DNA of 64,000 nucleotides, taken from Rotaria sordida. Taxonomy: Eukaryota; Rotifera; Eurotatoria; Philodinida; Philodinidae. The stretch spans positions 32,704 through 96,703 of the forward strand of contig CAJNOL010000880.1 of NCBI GenBank assembly GCA_905250125.1, in the 5' to 3' direction. A program made the position numbers and the translations under genes. The notes beneath the pieces were generated by a model that was given only the letters and a program-made list of their open reading frames with translations, had not been told where the DNA came from and searched no databases. Below are positions 55,551 through 64,000 of the stretch, piece after piece (the first letter of the stretch is position 1; each line of letters opens with the position of its first letter).

Positions 55551-56795
55551 TTGGGCTGATAAGAAATTTTTGTCGTTTTTTTTTTGAAAATTTTCTTTTT
55601 ATTTTTTAATATCGAGACTACAACTAGCTTTCAACAATGTATGCTCCATTACTATCTATGACTTGTCGCCAATGCTCTGGTAGAGAAAGAATCCTGCGTT
55701 CGTAGAATTCCTGACACTTTTGGCCAAAGAAGTTGAGTAGGTCCATTTCCAGGTCGTTTTCGTCGTCGAACTTTTTCTCCTTCAAATGGTTAGAAAGAGA
55801 ACGGAACAAATGGTAGTCCGTAGGAGCCAAGTCTGGAGAATAAGATGGATGTGGAACCGTAACCCATCCGAGCTCCAATAATTTTTCACGCGTCGATTTT
55901 GCAATATGGAGTCTGGCATTGTCATGCAAAAAATAAATTCTATCCTGCTTCTCCTGAAGTTTTGCCACAACCAGGTCTAATTGCTGGTAATAGAGATCAG
56001 CAGTGATAGTGCAATTAGTTGGAAGAAGTTCCCAATGAATAATCCCTCTTACTCGCCACTAAACGCTCAGCATAATCTTCTTTTGGTTAAGGTCATCTTT
56101 GGGTGTTGCTACACCTTTTTGTCCAGCTCCCAGCCACTGCCGCTTGCGCGTGTGGTTAACATACAGCACCCACTTTTCATCGCCGGTAATAAGATTGTAA
56201 AGTCATTGGTAGTTGCGATGAGACGTCATTAATTCCATACAAGCATCAACTCTGTGTTAGAGCTGATGTGGTGACAAGTCATGTGGTATTCAAACTCCAT
56301 ATTTCCACGTTTTGGCTAATTCGTGCAGATGTGTCTCCACTGTAATATGAGAGCACCCAAGACGCTCTGCTAAACACCGTGTAGTCAATCTAGGATCTTC
56401 TTCGATAAGCTCCTTTAAGAGATCCATATCCACCTCTAGTGGTCTTCCAGTATGAGATAAATCATCGAGTTCGAAGTCACCGTTCTTGAACTGATTGAAC
56501 CAACGTTACGCTGTACGAATGGAGAGCGTATCCTTGCCCATCGTATGGCATATGTTGCTTGTTGCTTCTGTTGTTTTGTGACCCAGACGGAATTCATGAA
56601 GCAGAAGCACTCGGAGCTCTCTACGAGATATCTTCATTTCTAATTCGAGATCAGCATGTATATCCATAGTTTTATTGTTGTTCGAAAGATATTTACACTT
56701 TCATTATATACCCTTAGTATGGAAACTTCTAGAACTTTCTTGATTGCTCTAGGAAGTTACGAAAAAAAAACGACAAAAATTTCTTACCAACCCAA
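55551..56795 (-). mobile_element. mariner element with dead transposase
   Basis: TIRs TTGGGCTGATAAGAAATTTT and (reverse complement of the right end) TTGGGTTGGTAAGAAATTTT enclose 1245 bp and are flanked by TA on both sides. The minus-strand transposase shows the N-terminal helix-turn-helix region (LLLHEFRLGHKTTEATSNIC), TGRPLEVDMDLLKELIEEDP, the first catalytic Asp in ITGDEKWVLYV, the second in FLHDNARLHIAKS, and the third in YSPDLAPTDYHLF, giving the mariner D,D34D pattern. In-frame stops (TAA before RWFNQF, TGA after WKYGV, TAA after SPHQL, TAG after KIMLSV) make it inactive. Mariner transposases cut and paste at TA sites. Confidence 0.9.
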
Positions 56796-57104
56796 TATTC
56801 TGCATCATACAACAAATTGACTACTCACGTTAGTTCTCATTTTGAATTTGCTGATATTCTTCTTATGAGAACAGAATACCAACAAGATATTATTCGCAAT
56901 AGGACAAAGCATGAATGATGTTTATTTCATTTGTAGATCATGACAATTGTGGTTGCTCTCCACGGGACACCTGGCTCGGGCAAAAATATTCTACTTTTAT
57001 GTTGCCATATTTTGCCCTTTTCTTTTTCTTACCTGTTCTCCATCGATCTGAAATTTTAAAATTGTATTATATACGAATAAGGCCCTAAGTCAACGCTCAC
57101 TCGA

Positions 57105-57965
57105 ATGATTGGAGAATATCTGGGATCTGATTGTCTCTCGATCGAAGAGACTGAAGATATTTTTAAAGTATCGAGCACTGATAATAATCAGCTGTTCTGG
57201 TTTCAACGGACAACATCTATCCATGTTGGAGACAATCTGACACATTTTTTCCTGGAAAAACTGTCTCCATTATTATTGATTATATTCACACTCTTAGTTT
57301 ATTACACTATGGGTACAGTATGGCCAGTAGTTGTATTCTTCATTGGTTCTTTTGCGATGACTCGACTTTGGCGTTGGCTCAACAGTATTATGCTTTCAAA
57401 GATGTGGAACTACAATGTCTCTTTTTTATTTGATCGTGAGCGAAAAAATCAGTGTCGATGGATATGGCGTGATCGAACTTGTCTTGATGTTTATGCTTTC
57501 TGTTTGGTAAACAAAGCAACAGCAGTGCCATTAAATATGCCTGAGATTCTTCTGGAGCAGACACGTTCGACTAGTGTAGCTATACTATTAGACTTGCCGC
57601 GAAGTGTTATTGAACGCAATTTAAGAGCAAGAATTCACGCACCGAATGCTACTTTCTTGAATGTCTTCTTTACGAGATTAATCCTTTTATTTGAAGTTTT
57701 GATTCGATATTCAATGGTTGCTCTAACATTATTAGAGCACTGGTACACGAAAATGAATGTGCCAGTCATCAAAATCAGTCAAATGAAGGACAAACTAGAT
57801 TATGAAACAGCGACGGGTAATATTCGATGGACTCAGCATTCCATCCATGTGCTTCTTCAAGCCATCGAACAAGCTGTTCAGCAAGGTGGACCAATTTCTC
57901 CAACAATAGATCCGTCGCTCATACCATGGCAAATCGTACGAAAATCTCATTTGTACCTGCCATAG
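57105..57965 (+). CDS. membrane protein of unknown function
   Basis: A continuous 286-residue frame. Two adjacent hydrophobic helices are seen near residues 51-92 (LLLIIFTLLVYYTMG and PVVVFFIGSFAM), with a third near 190-210 (VFFTRLILLFEVLIRYSMVA). The C-terminal part is helical and ends KSHLYLP. Just upstream, 56936-57086, a different frame is also protein-like (DHDNCGCSPRDTWLGQKYS, then FMLPYFALFFFLPVL) and ends at TAA. The gene may therefore be longer, with an upstream exon or a frameshift near 57085, rather than starting at ATG 57105. No family was recognised. It is bordered by the mariner element and a TIR element. Confidence 0.55.
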   Translation: MIGEYLGSDCLSIEETEDIFKVSSTDNNQLFWFQRTTSIHVGDNLTHFFLEKLSPLLLIIFTLLVYYTMGTVWPVVVFFIGSFAMTRLWRWLNSIMLSKMWNYNVSFLFDRERKNQCRWIWRDRTCLDVYAFCLVNKATAVPLNMPEILLEQTRSTSVAILLDLPRSVIERNLRARIHAPNATFLNVFFTRLILLFEVLIRYSMVALTLLEHWYTKMNVPVIKISQMKDKLDYETATGNIRWTQHSIHVLLQAIEQAVQQGGPISPTIDPSLIPWQIVRKSHLYLP

Positions 57966-58083
57966 CGAGGGTGAAAAAATTTGTCATTTTGCTTTCGGTA
58001 TTCTAAAAAAATCCAGTTTACCATAATGAACACAATTAATAATCTTGTAAACCAAAGAACTTAATCTATTTTAGCTATACATA

Positions 58084-58600
58084 CACTGAAAAAAAAATGG
58101 CACGATACCGAACCAAATCGTGAACGAAAAAAAGGTTTCGCACATAGTACGGAATCTAAAAAGGTTTCGAATTCATTTCAATTCTCTGAACCATTTTAGG
58201 TTCGATACAGACCACTACGAAAAACTTGAAAAAGTGTCCTAAGTCAATGACAATCAATTTTAGTCACCCAAAGTTTTGTACAAAACGTTTTGAAGGTTTC
58301 GCATTGCCCTCCAAAATGGTTCTGTACGCTGCAAAAGAATTTGTATGATTACGGAACCATTTAGGAAGACAATACGAAACCTTCAAAAGGTTTCGTACAA
58401 AACTTTGGGTGACTAAAATTGATTGTCATTGACTTAGAACACTTTTTCAAGTTTTTCGTAGTGGTCTGTATCGAATCTAAAATGGTTCAGAGAATTGAAA
58501 TGAATTCGAAACCTTTTTAGGTTCCGTACTATGTGCGAAACCTTTTTTTCGTTCACGATACTCTTTTTGGTTCAGTATCGTACCAATTTTTTTTTCAGTG
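58084..58600. mobile_element. TA-flanked palindromic MITE (517 bp)
   Basis: The ends CACTGAAAAAAAAATGGCAC and its inverted counterpart ATTTTTTTTTCAGTG, both next to TA, start arms of about 250 bp. GGTTTCGCACATAGTACGGA at the left is mirrored by TCCGTACTATGTGCGAAACC at the right, and ATGACAATCAATTTTAGTCA by its complement. No ORF. The target site and structure fit a Tc1/mariner-type MITE. Confidence 0.75.
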
Positions 58601-59637
58601 TAATAAAAGATGGCGCATCAAAATGATGTCGATTTGAACCAAAGGAACGCAAGAGATACAAGAAAATTTAGACATCACTTAGATTGGCTTCAAGAATCCA
58701 AATGTGAAAATAAGACCTATAACATTATGAGTTAACCGATTGTAAGATAAATATTTGAAGAGAATAGACAATCATACACTGTATGCAATACTGGAGTATT
58801 AAATCGTCACGAATACCTAATATGAACTTCTCTTCTTTTACAGATTTGATCTATCTTTCGCTTGTTTCTTTCGAGAGACCTGATAATCTGTCGAAGAAAT
58901 GAATTTAAATGTCCGATTTTCTATATGTTTCATGAGAGTATCAGGTAGATACTCTCTCAAATACCATCTAACAATATTCACTTTCTGATTAGTGCAGCGG
59001 TAGTAACACACAAACAACGTGACATCGTGATTTAGTCTGCAAATAAAAACATAGTTACAATGAAATGTTTCAATGCACGTTTCGTATATAGCGAGTTTAT
59101 ACTATGAAGGCTTTCATGAATACAAAATTTATTTCTCATATATTGATGAACGAGAAATAGAATAGGATCGCATGCGCAAACTATACAGACGTATTGACAC
59201 CAGTGCCAGCCATCTAACTTCTTTTGGCGGTCATTTAAATCTGACCTTTGAGCCATCTCTTCGTTGTTCATTCCACTGATGTTGACTATATTTACTATTA
59301 TTGTCATTATATATCAGCGGCAAGACGTACAAGAACAACGAGCTGAAGATCTCAGTCAGCCATGATTGCAATTGAAACAAGATTGGGAAATTGCTAATAA
59401 CTATTATAAATCTCAGGTCAAAATAGGAGCTAATGGATATCTCGATAAGCCGTTCATGAACTGTGTGAAAGCATCAGAAAATTTGTTGGAGAGTCATAGC
59501 GATTTACTAATATCTTATACATATACAACTACACTAGTTCGAGTTAAAACATAGAATGTCATCCGTCAAATTAATAGATTGCGTGATGCTTACATTATTC
59601 TTTTTCTCTACGAAGCCGATTAGTTCATGTAGACTAA
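58601..59637. other. spacer with weak coding debris
   Basis: A plus-strand stretch at 59310-59554 reads RQDVQEQRAEDLSQP, stop, LQLKQDWEIANNYYKSQ and DKPFMNCVKASENLLESHSD. The composition is protein-like but broken by a stop, so it is probably a remnant. A minus frame at 59032-59307 has no support beyond being open. Confidence 0.25.
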
Positions 59638-59659
59638 TCAAACTGCTGTTCTAGATATC

Positions 59660-59830
59660 TCAACAGCAAAGCTAGATGTGGGCGTAGAGTGAATGTGGGG
59701 TGTGCGAGTGAGAGTTTGGTTGTTGGTGGATGTAATTGTGGCTCTGGAGTGTGGGTAAATGAAAGGAGAACCTACACCCGCAGCCACAGCCACATCCCAC
59801 CAACATTTCACACCTACACTCACACCCATT
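59660..59830. repeat. telomere-like G-rich/C-rich hairpin
   Basis: A G-strand tract (GATGTGGGCGTAGAG, GAATGTGGGGTGTGCGAG, GAGTGTGGGTAAATG) is followed by its C-strand counterpart (ACACCCGCAGCCACAGCC, ACACTCACACCCATTC), forming an imperfect inverted repeat of TGTGGG-like words. It is probably a degenerate interstitial telomere repeat or a dispersed hairpin element. Confidence 0.5.
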
Positions 59831-59973
59831 CTAAAATCGCTTAAAATACATCAATCCGCTCTAAACAATTACATAAATCTTGTGAAAATCCTGAAAGTCA
59901 CACAAAATCTAAACTTTTGTTACGAATAACGTCTATATTTTATCTGAATAACAATAGTATTGTGTCGATTAAA

Positions 59974-62900
59974 TTAGTAACGCGGTCGTCCATATATGAG
60001 CATAGAATTCAATGCTTTCTTGTAATATGTTTGACGATTGTTTCGATATTCTACCGCACGTTCTGGATGAATAAAATAGTGATTATCAGAAGGATTATCA
60101 ATGATACGAATAGTAGCTTCAATTAAAGTCATAAGTGATGTTGTTGTTTTCCATTCTTCATCCCCTATCAGATCTTTTATGCAACAGTAATAACGACCAC
60201 TTTCGTCGACACTCGGATGGTAGAGAAGATCCAATAAAAGTATGCTAGGCTCTTTTAATGGATATTCTTGTGGCACTATGATTTCGATGAGGAACGCAGC
60301 ACGACAGTACGGTTCAGTCTTTGGCAAAATTCGACTTTGAATAATCAGAATATTGTTGTCATAATGGCATTGAGTCGTTGTTGTGTTGTTAAAACGAGAC
60401 GGCGGTACACCACTACGGAAGGGTCCCATCGAATACATATCGAGTATTAATTTGTTTTCGGATTCCATTTCTTCAAGTTGTCTGATATCATTAAGTGTAC
60501 GTTGGTTCAGGATGTTGTACAGTCCTGAAATATTTGCTTATGCATAGTTTATTGCAGAATGAAAATAAACAATTATTTTTCATAGTATATCTAATAATTC
60601 AAATTGCTTTAGTAATGAGTAATCATCTACATAAAAATAAAAAAAGAAACTGAAAATATCATAAATTTTACGTGTTCTACTTTAATTTCGGATGTTAATT
60701 ACAAGTATAAAATAGAAACCCGATTAGTCAACTAAAGAGAAAATATCGATACTGAAAATATTTGAGTTTTATAGAAATTTGCGTTTAAAACTAGGATCAA
60801 GACTAAAAAAGTTTGTCCTGCATATCTCTGATCGATACACATAACCTCTTTCAGTTGCATCTCACTTAAGATAGCAATGTTTCAAACATTGAAAACCACT
60901 CTTTTAAAAACAAAAGCAATTACCTTGAACTTATCAGATAATTCTATCAGCTGACACACACATACATTTAGATAATATTACACAAGGAAAATATAATACC
61001 TTTTGGTAGATCAATACTTGAACGTCTGCCATTGACGAATCGACGTAGATTAGGACATGCAGAGCGAAGTTGTTCTTGATCATGTTCTGTTTTCATACCC
61101 AAGCAAAGAGAGTGAAGAGAAGGCGAACCTTTCCATCTCTTGCTGAAGCTTAAAGTTCCTATGCGAATAGCTGTACATACGCGAAGTTGAGGAAAACCAT
61201 TTGATAATATTACTTCCAATAAATCAATTATTGGTCGTGAATTGTCTTTCGAGGAACTGCAAAGCACTACATGTAAGAAAAAGAAATTCTTATAGAAAGA
61301 TTCGGAGTCTATTCTTTAATTGAAATACATTCTATTCTTACACTCTATCACAACTAAATATTAGTTTGTCAACAAAGTTCTTGCTTTTTTTTAATCCTCT
61401 AAAATATTCGCAAAGCTTCCAGAAGTTGCCATACCTAGGGTATATATAGGGGGCACGAAGGGTGTGGGTTCTGTTGAAGAGAAGATCCATACCCGCACCC
61501 ACACTCTCACTCACATCCCTACACCCATACCCTCACCCACACTCTATAGCCGTGTTGTTAGCCCGAACGATTATTATATCAGTTAATAACTCAATAAGCT
61601 CTATAAATTGGCAACACTAAAATTTGAAAAACAAGTGATCAAACCTTTGCCTTCCCCTCATCAGTACGAGGGAAATTGTCAAGTTCGAAGTTCTCATTCT
61701 TAAATGGATTGAGCCAATGTTACGCTGTACAAATGGAGAGTACATCGTTGCCCATCGTGCTGCATATGTTGCTTGCTGCTTCTGTTGCTGTACGGCTCAA
61801 AACGGAATTTATGAAGTAAAAACACTCGGAGCTCTCTACTGGTAATCTCCATTTCTAATTCGAAACTAGCTTCTTTACTGGTAGTTTTGTTGTTGTTCGC
61901 AAGTTGTTCGTGTCCCCTATATATATACCCTAGGTATGACAGCGTCTTGAAGTTTTGCGAATATTTTAGAGGATTAAAAAAAAATGCAAGAATTTTGTTG
62001 ACAATCTAACAATTCTATAAATAAAATTGCAATGTTGATTTCAAACATACGGTAAGGAGCTCGGAAATTCACTATTTAAAAGTTCTCATTGAAACTTTTA
62101 TCGTGTGGAATTAATCCGGAAGATAAAAACACAACAATCTATAATGTAGAATTCTTACTGATGCCATTTCAAGTCTTTCTACATGTGATCATTTGATTCA
62201 TATTAGCTGAGAAACATGTAGTTTGAGCTAATTTATTATGATTAACACCCTTCATTATCAACACGCCTTAACAGAAGGTAATAATTTATAAACCGAAAGC
62301 TATACTGATGAATTCTCACTTTTACAATGTCAACAGATTTATAGTGTTTCACATATTAATCTTGCAGAGATTGTGATAACCACGACTGCACGTAGGATAT
62401 AAAACAATCCTATCCTATCACATGAGTCTCACGAGATGAGATGGGACGGAACATTTGAACGACCATCAAGAAAAAACAAGTGCAGAATAGGAGTTTTTCC
62501 TTTTTTTGTAAGTGGTGATCTTTTTCATCTTTAATGCCTTTTATTTATACCAAGAACGGTAAAAATAACATTAGATAGTACTAATTGAAATGATAAATGT
62601 GTTTATAAATTGTAGTTTTTTAAAGATATTTTACGAATGTGAAATCTCATGGGAGCCAAAAGGGAATTTTTGAAGATATTCATTGAAGTCTACTTATAAC
62701 AAAACTCTAAACTTTTGCAAATCCTTAAGTAGATCTCTCATGAATGAATTTCGTGACTTACTGTCATAAATATGGAGAATTTCAAGTATGGGAAAATATT
62801 TTGGACGGATGCTGTCGAATTGTGCACATGTGCCAAAATTTAATTTGAGCGAACGTAGATTGATTAATGATGTGAAATCAACTTTTTCAGCATGTACAAT

Positions 62901-63134
62901 AACTAGAGGACCAATTTGAGTAGGACATAACTGTAGAAGAATAATAGAATTGACGTCATTATATGTTACTACATGTTTTATATCTATCATAGATTCAATA
63001 ATTAAATCAATATAAGAATTGAGACCAGAGAAAGCTTTAATGAGTTCTCGTAGTGGCAAGAAAGCAAAGATTTCTAGAAAAATTTCTGTTGGTAAATCTT
63101 CGAATGAAGTTTGAAATATATTGTTGCTGATCAT
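59974..63134 (-). CDS. probable F-box/LRR-like - ubiquitin-conjugating (E2) fusion protein
   Basis: Three minus exons: 63134-62762 (ATG at 63134, donor GTAAGT), 61266-61000 (acceptor TACATGTAG, donor GTATTA) and 60524-59974 (acceptor ATATTTCAG). Both junctions are phase 1, giving 396 residues. Exon 1 encodes an F-box (FEDLPTEIFLEIFAFLPLRE, about 11-30) followed by LRR-like segments (LRSLKLNFG, FPILEILHIYD). Exon 2 continues the LRR-like pattern (FPQLRVCTAIRIG, SACPNLRRF). Exon 3 is an E2 domain (about 220-385): LNDIRQLEEME helix, FLIEIIVPQEYPLKEPSILL, HPSVDESGRYYCC around the active Cys (327 or 328), then EEWKTTTSLMTLI. F-box proteins pick substrates for SCF ligases; E2s carry ubiquitin. The fusion is inferred from phase and the lack of an evident separate start for the E2; two adjacent genes remain possible. 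Intron 1 holds a mariner-derived element. Confidence 0.6.
61361..62009 (-). mobile_element. deleted mariner element (MITE) in the F-box gene intron
   Basis: Inverted ends of about 80 bp share TTTTTAATCCTCTAAAATAT and CCATACCTAGGGTATATATA-like blocks (the latter as ATACCTAGGGTATATAT). Inside, about 61720-61870 matches the N-terminal part of the transposase of the 55551-56795 mariner on the same strand, including the TAA before RW. A C-rich telomere-like tract (61440-61555) replaces the rest of the gene. Confidence 0.75.
61440..61555. repeat. telomere-like tract inside the deleted mariner
   Basis: GAAGGGTGTGGGTTCTG is followed by ACCCGCACCCACACTCTCAC and ACACCCATACCCTCACCCAC, so G-strand and C-strand TGTGGG-like words are again paired as a hairpin, as at 59660-59830 and 36178-36245. 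Confidence 0.45.
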
Positions 63135-64000
63135 GATCGTCAACGCTATATGATTGTACGGTACATTTTTTTTTCTTTTTTTTTATATTTTATGTTGACA
63201 TAAAGGAATGAATGTGCAAGAACAAAACAACATTATATGGATTTTCTTTTGTGATGTCATGTAATAAGTAAAAAAATAATGCAGTTTTTTTTCAATTTTA
63301 TAATTTCAAGTACTATACAATAATCTAAAGAAACTATTCTGATGCAATTTAATTTAATTTTTCTTATCAATATAGAAAATGTATTTCACAGAAGTTTATA
63401 TGAAGCACTTATTTTGTGAAGAGTCTTTAATTTTTTATACATTTAAAATATTTGAACTTTTTGTATATAGATCTCCTATACTTTGAATTTATTTCTACGC
63501 TACAGATATCCATTGAAAAAAGTCATCATATTTAGTTAAATTAGTCATCGATCTGATTGGAATATTCCAAGTCAAACCATATACAATGCAGAACAATTGC
63601 TTTCTTTTCTTTTTTTCCTCATCGTCAACAAAATGATTTTTTTCTCTTTCTTCGACGAAAATAACCAATATGTTAACAATGGAGTGTTATAGGATACTTT
63701 GTGAGTCATGAAAGCGGACGATCTATTAGTACTTTTTACTCTTACTGCATGATCTTCAATTTATGATAGAAAATAAGATATGCATAAATCTTCTATGCGT
63801 TGAAAATTTTGAGATTTGCGAAAACCGAAGTTTAAAAAAAACTCGTTTCGTAAATCAAATTTTTATTTAAAAACAGAAAAGTGCTTTAATTCCGCTCGAG
63901 AAAATCTAATAATCGTAAATGTTTATTTGTTTATCCATTAATTCGAATTTGACATCTGAAATTATTCAAGTTTAAGATGAATTTTGATCGATAATCGTCT
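63135..64000. other. upstream of the F-box gene, nothing recognised
   Basis: AT-rich DNA with T-runs just before the F-box start (promoter and 5' UTR of the minus-strand gene). No frame, repeat or RNA is supported up to the end of the window. Confidence 0.4.

Noticed and set aside
59974..60468. E2 protein starting at the internal ATG (60468)
   Set aside because: That start would drop the first E2 helix (LNDIRQLEE), which is in frame upstream after a good acceptor at 60525-60526.
61659..61690. CTCATCAG, considered as a second hammerhead core on the minus strand
   Set aside because: No GAAA block or complementary stems follow, and the stretch lies inside the mariner-derived sequence.

Overview
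The window looks like nuclear DNA of a small invertebrate, most likely a bdelloid rotifer. That placement is inference. It rests on AT-rich sequence, many short GT-AG introns (about 45-120 nt), animal orthologues (SCAP, Tousled-like kinase, MSK), an F-box protein of the kind expanded in bdelloids, many small terminal-inverted-repeat (TIR) elements, a Penelope/retrozyme-type hammerhead motif and degenerate TGTGGG/CCCACA-like tracts. No bacterial operon structure, CRISPR array or rRNA was seen.

Layout. 213-2201 (+): C-terminal WD40 part of a SCAP-like protein, cut by the window start. 3115-7057 (+): seven-exon Tousled-like kinase. 7-12 kb: mostly empty, one TIR element. 12-24.3 kb: three small four-helix membrane proteins (two minus, one plus), two of them clear relatives; the plus-strand gene was assembled from three exons whose introns are packed with long palindromes. 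13-14 kb: a foldback element, a hammerhead-ribozyme-like motif, a tRNA-like sequence and C-rich tracts. 26.9-32.3 kb (-): sixteen-exon MSK-type tandem kinase of 941 residues. 33.6-36.2 kb: hAT-type elements, including a dead transposase. 36.3-44.8 kb (+): four consecutive broken genes, Ras/Rheb-like GTPase, EDC3, CutA and glycogen debranching enzyme. 44.9-46.1 kb (-): unrecognised four-exon gene. 48.9-50.1 kb: a 1.19 kb near-perfect palindrome. 51.5-52.6 kb (+): short-chain dehydrogenase. 55.5-56.8 kb (-): dead mariner element. 57.1-58.0 kb (+): membrane protein of unknown function. 60.0-63.1 kb (-): a three-exon gene that appears to join an F-box/LRR-like part to a ubiquitin-conjugating (E2) domain.

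The intact genes cover unrelated cellular jobs (sterol sensing, chromatin kinase, stress kinase, redox enzyme, ubiquitin), so no pathway cluster is evident. The main themes are a probable F-box-E2 fusion, a run of genes decaying together (as expected when a second copy of the segment survives elsewhere in a degenerate-tetraploid genome), and unusually many long inverted repeats, several inside introns of apparently active genes. All exon models are mine, built from reading frame, splice dinucleotides, phase agreement and remembered protein families; no alignment or transcript data were available.
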